From Megaustenia siamemsis (lineage: Eukaryota > Mollusca > Gastropoda > Stylommatophora > Ariophantidae), in contig JAVIAB010000059.1 of the NCBI GenBank assembly GCA_032433765.1, positions 61,158,582-61,222,581 of the forward strand: 64,000 bases of DNA. Reading direction: 5' to 3'. Made by a program: the position numbers and the translations under genes. This document shows positions 55,906-64,000 of this stretch, one piece after another. A model generated the notes under the pieces. It worked only from the letters and a program-made list of their open reading frames with translations. It did not search any database and was not told the origin of the DNA. Positions within the stretch are counted from its first letter, which is position 1, and every line of letters begins with the position of its first letter.

Positions 55906-56394
55906 TCATCTATAGTCAAGTTTAGCAAGTATTTCTATCAAGTTTGTCTTCTCTGTTCTATAGGCTAAGCAGCAAGTTAGTGTTTCATTGGTTTTGGTCC
56001 ATATTCTTCAGCACATGCAGACTAAGATACTCTTGTGGTAGTTTTACTACTTCTATACCTCATGCATAAGTTTCTCAATCACAAGAAAAGTTGATACTCT
56101 TCATAGAGATATCACTCTTGTACATAGCACTATCATCATCCTTTACCATCTCTATCTCTTGCATATATTTTTTGGCATCTGAATATAGAACATTAAGAAA
56201 ATATGTCATTTACCATTACTAAGTTTAGCACATCCAATGCATGCTGGGCTATACAATTGATAGTACATCTTTACTGTACTGAGTTTGTTTGGTTTACTGT
56301 TTCAGATCTATTCCAGTGATAGTGCTTTTATTACTGCTGAGTTTTATTGAGTTATTATACCTTATAGTAATAAAGTCAAAGTTCCATCTATCAT
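55906..56394. other. No gene recognised
   Basis: AT-rich sequence without ORFs, known repeats or exon-like blocks that I can support. Confidence 0.45.
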
Positions 56395-56845
56395 GGCAAC
56401 ACTTAGGAGTTAGAGACAAAGTGGCTGGGTCATGTTAGAAGGATGGACTTAGAGACAAAGTGGCTGGGTCATGTTAGAAGGATGGACAGAAACTGTATTT
56501 GCAAACAATTATTAAATGGTGAACTTAGGGGACAGAAAAGACCAAAGTGCAGAACAGTGCTGAGATATAAGGATGTTTGCAGGGCTTTGTTGAGAGAGTT
56601 CTCTATCAGCAAAAGAAACTAGGAAAGTCTGGCATTTAATCTTAGCACATGCAGAAAAATAAAAAAAACAACAAGATAGCAACATGCAAGGGAGCATTTG
56701 TGTCAAAGTCAGAAGACAAAAGGCACAAGAGAAAAGAAGATGAGGCCAGGTGCCACAGATACATCTTGTTCATTCTGCGGCCAGATCTGTCTATATTGGC
56801 AGATTCAACCATAAGAGAAACAGCTCAGTAAAACAGCATCCAGCA
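56395..56845 (+). mobile_element. L-I LINE C-terminus with a 44-bp tandem duplication
   Basis: Plus frames read KWLGHVRRMDRNCICKQLLN, GELRGQKRPKCRTVLRYKDV, CRALLREFSISK and later a C-x-x-C zinc-finger-like CSFCGQICLYW. This is the GHVxRM...QLLxGEL...RYKD pattern with a terminal zinc finger known from many LINEs. GAGACAAAGTGGCTGGGTCA + TGTTAGAAGGATGGA is duplicated at 56414-56487. Confidence 0.75.
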
Positions 56846-57096
56846 TAAGACACTAATATATGACCAAACTATTGACAAAATCTTGATTTCTTGCTACCAA
56901 GCATAGACACCATATACAGTAATAGAACTTCTCTTTAATTCAGACTTTGTGTAACTGTTACCTCAACCATTTATCAGAACTCTTTGTTTACAGTACAGAG
57001 TTTATCTAATTATTGCATATTTGCTTCATAATTAATAAATCATCTGATCCTCTACATAAAATTTCATTGGATAATATGTATTGAGTGTGTATTATA

Positions 57097-58226
57097 CAGT
57101 CGAACCTGGTCTTAGGACCACCTGTTTAAAGCGTTTCCCTGGTTATAGGACCGGGTCTACAATTTCCCCGAGTTTTTTACTATATGCTAACACTGATTAC
57201 GGCGCTCACCGTATGACGCGACCAGAGACCAGGCTAATTAACCGCCGCCAATGTTATTTACCCCGTTTACGACGACCAGCCAGTCCTTCGTCTCGCTAGG
57301 AGCCATAAACGATCGACACAGGTGTCTACAGGTGTTGATGTTTTCCCGTATTTAGTGAGTCCCAGATTACAGTGGGACGTGTTACGTTTATCAGTCAATA
57401 CTGGTGCAGACACAGATCTATGATTCGTGAAGTGACATCACTTCGCGGTTCCGTCTAGACCAGAGTAGACCATTGCGTGGCCCGTATAAATTACAGGAAT
57501 TAACTAAAGAATTAGTCATTGCCCGCTTAGAGTGTATTCATGTACATGTACAGTATCTCAGTGAATTATTTTTGTGGATTTTAAAAGTGTTACACACAAT
57601 ATAGGAAATGGCCAGTGTCAAAAGTGTAAAACCAAAAGCATTAACGCTGGAAGAACGAATATCAGTGATTCGACAAAATCAGCAAGGTAAAAGTTCGCGA
57701 TTATTGGCAGAACAGTTTGGAGTGGGAAAGACACAGATTTTACGTACGTTAAAGAGAAAAGCCGAGTATATGAATGACTTTGAAAATAATGCACCAAGTA
57801 TGAAAAGAAGGAATAGCATGAAAACGGGAAATGAAGACATAAATACACTTTGTTGGAAATGGTGTCAATCAGCACTTGCACGAAAAATTCCGTTATCTGA
57901 TAACAGACTACCATATTGGATTTTTTTTCAAGTCAAAAGTGATACATGTACAGTATAAGTGGAATCTGTGTATGTGTGTTTTATTTTTGTGTGTTTAACT
58001 ATCGTGTTTTATGAAAAGTGTCCAACCAGTGGCTATTGTAGACCGACATGTGCACTATGTTCTACTTATGGATTACGCTGATTTGCAGGTTAGTTTTCAT
58101 AGTGCTTAGGATAAAATTTTTTTTATCGCTCTATTTATTATGTGAAACCTGTGAGGCAGGACCACCTGTCCTATGGGACCAGTTTTTGAAAGTCCCGTGA
58201 ATGGTCGCCTTAGACAGGTTCGACTG
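57097..58226 (+). mobile_element. Non-autonomous pogo/Tigger-type element, TA target site
   Basis: The 1130-bp element has terminal inverted repeats: CAGTCGAACCTGGTCTTAGG at the left, CAGTCGAACCTGTCTAAGGC read inward from the right. It is flanked by TA at 57095-57096 and 58227-58228. CAG ends and TA duplication fit the pogo group. It carries one ORF for the N-terminal DNA-binding domain and no DDE domain. Confidence 0.85.
57608..57958 (+). CDS. CENP-B-type HTH protein of the Tigger-like element (116 residues)
   Basis: It starts ATGGCCAGTGTC. Residues about 8-58 form a psq/CENP-B N-terminal helix-turn-helix: KALTLEERISVIRQNQQGKS, LLAEQFGVGKTQILRTLKRK. In pogo/Tigger transposases this domain binds the inverted repeats. 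From residue about 78, NEDINTLCWKWCQSALARKI is the start of the second (Tc5-type) HTH, where W-x-W and A-R-x-x-P-x-S are typical. Homology ends at PLS, at an internal deletion, and the ORF closes with unrelated residues. The whole DDE domain is absent. The frame is open and clean, so it could still make a DNA-binding protein, but this is inference. Confidence 0.8.
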   Translation: MASVKSVKPKALTLEERISVIRQNQQGKSSRLLAEQFGVGKTQILRTLKRKAEYMNDFENNAPSMKRRNSMKTGNEDINTLCWKWCQSALARKIPLSDNRLPYWIFFQVKSDTCTV

Positions 58227-58375
58227 TAATTATTTGTGTCCAGAATTTCCTTTATGAAACATTTTTGTTTTGTTTATTGTAGGATTAAATATGCTGAACA
58301 ATTTTAGTTTTGATCTATGTTTTTGTTCAGTACATTACTGCTTGCCCAGCGACCACTTATCTTCATCATCTGACT

Positions 58376-58642
58376 TTAACTCTCTCTATACGGAAGCTTT
58401 TTATCGATGCAACAGAAGAGATTTCAGAGACACAATTTTTCATGGTTTTAAGAATCAATCTACATATTTATATTTATCTAACATAAAATTTTTAGATAAT
58501 CGAACAAGGTATTAGAATTCACCAATACGAAGATGATACAAGATATGTAAAAAGAATATTGCTTGATGACGGTTCACACTAATCAAATTGAGAGTGACGC
58601 ACTGTGCAGTAAAATGTACTGAAATAGGTAAATGGGTATTAA
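58376..58642. mobile_element. TTAA-flanked MITE (piggyBac-like), copy 3
   Basis: TTAA (58376-58379) then CTCTCTCTATACGGAAGC, GATTTCAGAGACACAATTTT and AATCAATCTACATATTTATA match copies 1 and 2. The right end is decayed (AATGTACTGAAATAGG) with a TTAA at 58639-58642 that may be the other target copy. Confidence 0.6.
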
Positions 58643-58673
58643 GTGGACAAAGCAGTGTTTTGTTGTTACTTAC

Positions 58674-58796
58674 AGCAAGCTGGGATCTTTTGGGCCCAGC
58701 ATATCTGAAGGCAGCACGATATTTTTGAGTAGCAGATTGCTTTCCTTCTTCATTCCTACTTGCTTTGGACAAATTGTTTAGTTTTGTCTTGCCAAA
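58674..58796 (-). CDS. Candidate internal exon of an unidentified gene
   Basis: On the minus strand, acceptor TTACCTGCCAG and a strong donor GCT|GTAAGT bound exactly 123 bp, open at phase 0 for 41 codons. It begins FGKTKLNNLSKASRNEEGKQ, continues SATQKYRAAFRYAGPKRSQL and ends in A. The peptide is basic and hydrophilic and does not look like a LINE or DNA-transposon domain. I do not recognise it. No neighbouring exon was found, and it abuts a TTAA MITE, so a chance ORF is possible. Confidence 0.35.
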
Positions 58797-58849
58797 CTGG
58801 CAGGTAATCTCCAACTTTCACATGAATTCTTATTTTTAACATCCACAGA

Positions 58850-59102
58850 GTTTTGGGATTTTGAGTAGGTTCAATCAGTTTTTCCCAGGCTGCTGCCATT
58901 TTAGCCTACTCTTTTCAAATTCCAACTGCCAATGGTTCTTTAATGTCTGCAGAATGCATGTGGGACTTCTGTTTTTCACCATTATCTGACTGGGCTAGAC
59001 AATATCAGATATCACTTGGGCTGGGGCATCACCGCTAGAAAACCGTGGATTCAGTTTTTGAAATAATTTTGTCTCCTGTGATGGGAATTGAACCTTTCAC
59101 CT
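58850..59102 (-). mobile_element. SINE-3 copy feeding into the 52-bp satellite
   Basis: CCCAGGCTGCTGCCATTTTA, TTAATGTCTGCAGAATGCAT and a B box in reverse (GGGAATTGAACCTTTC) run directly into the first satellite unit, which is the tRNA-like head of the same SINE. Confidence 0.65.
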
Positions 59103-60143
59103 TCTTGTCCAGAGACCGTCTTACCTCTAGACTCCCCAGCTCCATGCACGTCCATCTTGTCCAGAGACCGTCTTACTTCTAGACTCCCCAGCTCCATGCA
59201 CGTCCATCTTGTCCAGAGACCGTCTTACTTCTAGACTCCCCAGCTCCATGCACGCCCATCTTGTCCAGAGACCGTCTTACCTCTAGACTCCCCAGCTCCA
59301 TGCACGTCCATCTTGTCCAGAGACCGTCTTACTTCTAGACTCCCCAGCTCCATGCACGTCCATCTTGTCCAGAGACCGTCTTACTTCTAGACTCCCCAGC
59401 TCCATGCACGTCCATCTTGTCCAGAGACCGTCTTACTTCTAGACTCCCCAGCTCCATGCACGCCCATCTTGTCCAGAGACCGTCTTACCTCTAGACTCCC
59501 CAGCTCCATGCACGTCCATCTTGTCCAGAGACCGTCTTACTTCTAGACTCCCCAGCTCCATGCACGTCCATCTTGTCCAGAGACCGTCTTACCTCTAGAC
59601 TCCCCAGCTCCATGCACGTCCATCTTGTCCAGAGACCGTCTTACCTCTAGACTCCCCAGCTCCATGCACGTCCATCTTGTCCAGAGACCGTCTTACTTCT
59701 AGACTCCCCAGCTCCATGCACGTCCATCTTGTCCAGAGACCGTCTTACTTCTAGACTCCCCAGCTCCATGCACGTCCATCTTGTCCAGAGACCGTCTTAC
59801 CTCTAGACTCCCCAGCTCCATGCACGTCCATCTTGTCCAGAGACCGTCTTACCTCTAGACTCCCCAGCTCCATGCACGTCCATCTTGTCCAGAGACCGTC
59901 TTACCTCTAGACTCCCCAGCTCCATGCACGTCCATCTTGTCCAGAGACCGTCTTACTTCTAGACTCCCCAGCTCCATGCACGTCCATCTTGTCCAGAGAC
60001 CGTCTTACTTCTAGACTCCCCAGCTCCATGCACGTCCATCTTGTCCAGAGACCGTCTTACCTCTAGACTCCCCAGCTCCATGCACGTCCATCTTGTCCAG
60101 AGACCGTCTTACCTCTAGACTCCCCAGCTCCATGCACGTCCAT
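59103..60143. repeat. 52-bp satellite, about 20 head-to-tail units
   Basis: Period 52 bp: TCTTGTCCAGAGACCGTCTT, AC(C/T)TCTAGACTCCCCAGCT, CCATGCACG(T/C)CCA; 1041 bp in total. Only two sites vary noticeably, and the variants are mixed along the array. The first unit is continuous with a SINE-3 head, whose minus-strand AGTCTAGAGGTAAGACGG is A-box-like. No spacer-type sequence occurs between units. Confidence 0.97.
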
Positions 60144-60242
60144 ACAATTGATATTTGTGTTGATCTGACAACTATTGGTCGTTTCAAATCTAAATGTTCA
60201 CGATTAACATGAAATATCTCCTCTTTCCCTGCACTTACAAAC

Positions 60243-60506
60243 TTGATTTTTTTGCATCTGGCCTTGTTTTACCAAGGTCCCACCGATTTCACAAAATTTA
60301 ATGATGTAGGAAGTATGCTTCATCATGAAGCAGCACTTTCCTTTGATCTCAGTGAATTTACGGATCTTTTTGCTCCTGGAGAAAATAATTTACCGTACAT
60401 TAATGGAAATCAGCTTCTCGACATAGGCGTCTCTACACAACTTGAAAGTTGGAGGCGTTTATCAACTGTTTACTTTCTATTGTTTACTTTCTTTAAAATA
60501 CTATGA
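60243..60506 (+). other. Unassigned ORF of 87 codons
   Basis: Residues YQGPTDFTKFNDVGSMLHHE, AALSFDLSEFTDLFAPGENN and LPYINGNQLLDIG are more complex than random AT-rich ORFs here. An acceptor-like TTTTACCAAG precedes GTCCC. No donor or neighbour exon is evident, and I recognise no family. It could be an exon or part of the adjoining transposon. Confidence 0.25.
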
Positions 60507-60922
60507 GAATGTCAATGTTATAGCCTTTACAGACGGTCTAAAACAAATCAGCGTATAAACAGTTCCATTAATGAAAACTATTTAAACAATATACAACAAA
60601 GAATACATTTAAAAAATTAATTATCCGTTGCGAGCGATAACGAGCATGACATATCAAGCAAAGTTATTGTTTATGGGTAAGCATGTGACTAAAGAGTCCG
60701 ATGTAAGCACGGGATCCTCTTCACTGTAAAGAGCTACATTGTTCGTTTTATGTCTTTCCATGTGACTTTCATTATTTTACGTAAACAAGACATATGAAAG
60801 TGATTTAGTTTCTTTGCATGCCTGCAGTACACATATCAAGAATCTTTACATTTTCAAAACGTTATCAACTTTAGCTAAAGATTGATCATGCGGACATATA
60901 AAAACGTCCATTATTATTTCAT
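60507..60922. other. No gene recognised (3' side of the DDE element)
   Basis: It probably contains the downstream untranslated part and end of the Sailor-like element. I could not pair an inverted repeat with the right side. Confidence 0.35.
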
Positions 60923-61977
60923 TTATTCTGAATCAGAGGAGTCTAACATATTGATTACTAATCTGGGCTGAACGAACGATAGTCCATCTTTTTTCCAATA
61001 GTCATTTTCTTCTTTTAAGACATGATCTTCACATTTGCACCAAAAATCTTTGTCAATCTGTGATAGAGCAGCATATGTCAGTCCTTTTATATCGCATAGT
61101 TTAAAACTTGTATTCTCAGCTGCCACCTGCCCTTTAATTTTTGCCCAAACGAGTTCAATGGGGTTTAATTGTGGATGATAAGGGGGCAGTCTCAAGCACG
61201 TATGACCATGCTGTTGAATGATTTTGTCTATTTGGAATACTTTGGTCTTTTGCGATTTCTTAACAAGTGACAGTAATTCAGGTTTCAAAAATCCCTCGTT
61301 AAATGGAATTCCTTCCTTTCTTAGCCAAATCTTTATAACATCTTTTGTACTGGTAGATGTAGGAATTTTGTCTTCTGCTGCCACAGCGTTGTGGTACGAC
61401 GCGTTGTCCATTACCAGACAAGATGGTCTGTCTAGAATTGGAAGAAGAGTATTTTCAATCCACTCTCTAAATATATGGCCATTCATCTCGGTGTGATAGT
61501 CCCTGTTGTCAGTATAATTAGAGGTGAATATAAGTTCTGCATTTTTCACCAACCCTTCTTTTCGGCTGCCTGCATGTGCCATTATAATACGCTGTCCTTT
61601 TCCAGTGGGTACACATCTTTTAATACTTCCATCTGATAACTGCCATTCCTTTGCACTTGTGTGGTGAGAATTTATCCAAGATTCATCTAGAAATACAATA
61701 TCATAACCTTGGTTACGCATTTCCCGTACTTCACGTAAATATTTACTCCTCATAGAAACTAAGTGCGGCTTCTCGCAGATGACATTTCTACCACTATCGT
61801 ACTTTCTAAACGTAAAACCGATGCTTCTAACAGTTCTCCATAATGTTGTTTTCGACACAACAATGTCATTTTCTGCTCTCAGTCGAATTTTCAGTTTTCT
61901 TAAAGTCACAGTTTCTTTGGAATCGAACATTTTACAAATTGCTCTTCTAATCACTTCCTTGTCAAAACTATCTACTA
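60923..61977 (-). pseudogene. Tc1/mariner-superfamily transposase, Sailor-like (DDE part)
   Basis: Minus-strand frame from DSFDKEVIRRAICKMF to the stop at 60923. Residue order: winged-helix-type region (LRKLKIRLRAENDIVVSKTT), then the catalytic triad: first Asp in DIVFLDESWINSHHT, second Asp in SCLVMDNASYHN, Glu in YHPQLNPIELVWAKIKGQ. Between the second Asp and the Glu there are 83 residues, far more than the 34-41 of typical Tc1/mariner. From memory this fits the DD82E 'Sailor' type known from invertebrates. The apparent first 14 residues (MGSSPSIPDN...) come from an inserted element, not from the transposase. The DDE part is free of stops. Confidence 0.85.
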
Positions 61978-63267
61978 CAGTAAAGTCTCGATTATCCGGA
62001 ATGCTCGGGGAAGAACCCATTCTGGATAATTGAATTTTTCTGGATAATCGAGAGTAAGAAAACCAAACTCAAAATTTATGAAAAAACATGATTGAAAAAT
62101 TGCAATGCTCAGAAATATTTAAATTCGTGTGACATTCACTAGCTTTCTCTATCAACATGGGTCCTGATATTGGCATTCCTTTTCTTCTTCTTTCTAAAAA
62201 CACACATAAAGGACGTCGTCGAGTTTTTCAAATTTTGGCCGTTTCATACTTCGTCTCTGGTGTATATTGTTGCTGCTTTCAGACTCCGACGCAAACTTAA
62301 ACAACTCATCTTTTTGATTTCGTATGTCATATAATGTTGAAGAGGCTATGCCAAATTCAGTCATCAAAACGTTGCGATTAACGCCTTTTTCAAGTCTACT
62401 AGCGATTTCAATCTTCTGGTTCAGTGTCAATACAGTTCGCTTGCGTTTACCTTTGCGGGAAATTGAGGTGTGGTTTGCACTCGCAGAGGCCATTATTTAA
62501 CACAAAAATGTATTCCGTTAAAAAGTATGCACACATGCGTTTATAGCATATCATGTATAATTTATACTGATGGAACGAATTTCAGCTTGCACAAATGTCT
62601 GAGACAAACTAACGTCAAACTCTGTATCTTACTCTTTTTGAATTTCCAGTCGGTAATTTTTGAACCCCTCCCCCTTTCTTCTCACCATCTCTATGTCACT
62701 GCACGCCGGCTGCTCAACCTTTGATTTATAATCATCAAGTTATGGGCTCTTCAATTTCACAAACAATACGTCTGCTTCTAATGTTCGGTCAGACTGTCAA
62801 ACGCCATATTTTTGACAAATTCATGACCAACTTTAGATCTAAAGCAGGCTATGAGAAAATTAAGCAAATTTGTAAAATCATGTAGATAAGTGTTTTTGGC
62901 ACGACTAAGATTTCCCGACAAAAACATTTAGTCGGGGGAAAAAGTGAAGATATAGACTGTCTGTCGCTTTTACTTGGAATATTTGGAGACACAATGTCTG
63001 GATTGAATAAAATATGTTCGCTCCTATTTGAAGTATATTACTGTAATACACTATTGTAAACGCAATATTGTGTAATGATAGAGCCTGTAGAAGTAAGCGC
63101 AGCGCACAAACCGTGTTGTAGCGTTTTCGATTTCCGGATAAAGGCATTTAATTTAACTGAACAAAACATGATTCAAGCTTTCTCCCTATAATAATTAAAA
63201 AAAAAAAAAAAGTCCGTTAAATTGAGAATTCCGGATTATTGAGTACCGCATAATCGAGACTTTACTG
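61978..63267 (-). mobile_element. Non-autonomous pogo/Tigger-type element inserted in the transposase gene
   Basis: A 1290-bp insertion with inverted ends CAGTAAAGTCTCGATTATCC (left) and CAGTAAAGTCTCGATTATGC (right, read inward), TA at 61976-61977 and 63268-63269. CTCGATTATCCGG ends are typical of Tigger/jerky-type elements. It interrupts the Sailor-like transposase. Confidence 0.88.
62194..62493 (-). CDS. CENP-B-type HTH protein of the inserted element (99 residues)
   Basis: It begins ATGGCCTCTGCGAGTGCA. Residues about 15-65: KRKRTVLTLNQKIEIASRLE, GVNRNVLMTEFGIASSTLYD, IRNQKDELFKFA. This is the CENP-B/jerky N-terminal helix-turn-helix. After FEKLDDVLY, the expected start of the second HTH, it closes at VCF-stop. 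As in the 57.6-kb element, the second HTH and the DDE domain are missing. A nearby Tigger source would have to supply transposase. Confidence 0.8.
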   Translation of the reverse strand: MASASANHTSISRKGKRKRTVLTLNQKIEIASRLEKGVNRNVLMTEFGIASSTLYDIRNQKDELFKFASESESSNNIHQRRSMKRPKFEKLDDVLYVCF

Positions 63268-63475
63268 TACTTTCTTTCTTCCTAGCGTCCTAGTCTTGAT
63301 TGAACTGGACACTCCGTTAGCTTTAAGCACGTGTTTGAAAAAGCGTTTGCTTATACCCAATGCGTGAATAGTTCTCTTTTCTGGCTTTGAGATGCTTCGA
63401 TACAGTTTTCAAGGCTTAGCTTCTATGCAAAAATATTTATACACCTTTATTGCCACTGATTGCAATGTAAGGAAC
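63268..63475 (-). pseudogene. Sailor-like transposase, displaced N-terminal part
   Basis: Upstream of the insertion the minus strand reads KLYRSISKPEKRTIHALGIS, KRFFKHVLKANGVSSS and RTLGRKKV. It rejoins VDSFDKEV exactly in frame when the insert and one TA copy are skipped. This is the N-terminal HTH region. A TGA (63409-63411) precedes KLYRS in the same frame, with VYKYFCIEAKP upstream, so there is at least one further lesion. Confidence 0.7.
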
Positions 63476-64000
63476 TTTACTTTTATACCCATTGACTAAC
63501 AGATCACAAATTTAACGAAATTACCCAATAATTAGGATACGCCGTTGCACATAAATCACAACAAACGACAGGAAATGGGATGCACCGGATATAAAATTAT
63601 AACTATGACGCGTTTTATGTGTTTTTTAGTGCTTAAAACAGGGAAATTGGCGCGCATTACGTTCAAGATGACAAGTCCGTGGGTGCTCACTCATATGAAG
63701 CGGTAATTCCTCCAAATATATGGTTTGACCAAAATGCCTTAAATTTGTATACTTCAAATAAAGAATATTTAAAACTATACGTTTGTTGGTGAGGAAATGA
63801 ATGTACTTCTTGGGACCAAAAAATCACAAGACCATATGCAAAATTTCAGCATTATCAATCAATTGGTTGCAGAAATATGGAATTTTAAACACCTTCAAAA
63901 TATTTTGAAACGACCTATAGATGAATATTTCTCTTGGTCCTTTTCATTTCCCGCCCATAAAAGGACATTAAATTGGCATAGAAGCATTGTGTTGTTATTT
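63476..64000. other. No gene recognised; probable 5' flank of the Sailor-like element
   Basis: AT-rich, no ORF or recognised repeat. The right end of the element was not located and may lie beyond the window. Confidence 0.35.

Noticed and set aside
60923..62020. A complete 365-residue transposase starting at the ATG near 62020
   Set aside because: The first 14 codons lie in the end of the inserted Tigger-type element. The true N-terminus is beyond 63268.
1..64000. LTR retrotransposon or endogenous virus
   Set aside because: No gag, protease, integrase or envelope motif and no LTR pair was found. All RT motifs seen are of the non-LTR kind.

Overview
The window is animal (metazoan) nuclear DNA, AT-rich and packed with repeats. 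It is probably from a mollusc or a similar invertebrate: the host exons are bilaterian-type, and the repeats are many old non-LTR retrotransposons, tRNA-derived SINEs, TTAA-site MITEs and pogo/Tc1-like DNA transposons. I cannot name the species. A run of exactly 100 N at 34997-35096 is a placeholder scaffold join.

Host genes are a small part of the sequence. Left of the gap, two + strand exons (23847-23911, 25053-25096) match the start of the DENN domain of DENND1/connecdenn, a Rab35 exchange factor. Right of the gap, five + strand exons between 39733 and 53114 encode most of prostaglandin E synthase 2 (PTGES2), including the CPFC active site and the GST-like C-terminal domain, ending at a stop codon with an AATAAA 46 bases downstream. 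The first recognised PTGES2 exon carries two single-base problems. Two further host-like pieces remain unidentified: a Cys-rich duplicated ectodomain-like ORF at 15790-16510 (-) and an exon-like 41-codon block at 58674-58796 (-).

Most of the rest is transposable elements, mostly broken 3' fragments of non-LTR retrotransposons. I name them here by their ends. L-A has an ATAGATAG tail. L-B and L-C have GATGAT tails. L-D is an APE-endonuclease/RT element with a GAA tail, with one 2.5-kb copy at 5181-7662. L-E has an RT plus an RNase-H-like region (13.7-18.0 kb). L-F, L-H, L-I, L-J and L-K are known from C-terminal pieces. SINE families: SINE-1 (tRNA head GATAGCTCAGTGGTTAG), SINE-2 (shares its 3' tail with L-A), SINE-3 (source of a 52-bp satellite) and SINE-5 (TTTACC tail). 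A separate family of palindromic, tRNA-like retroposons with about 13-bp target duplications is the most unusual element class seen.

The right end (57.1-64 kb) is a DNA-transposon cluster. It holds a 1.13-kb pogo/Tigger-type element with a CENP-B-type HTH ORF, a TTAA MITE, a 20-copy 52-bp satellite, and a Tc1/mariner-superfamily transposase (wide-spaced DD83E, Sailor-like) split by a second pogo-type element that also keeps only a CENP-B-type HTH ORF. Nested insertions with readable target duplications allow a relative order of events in several places.
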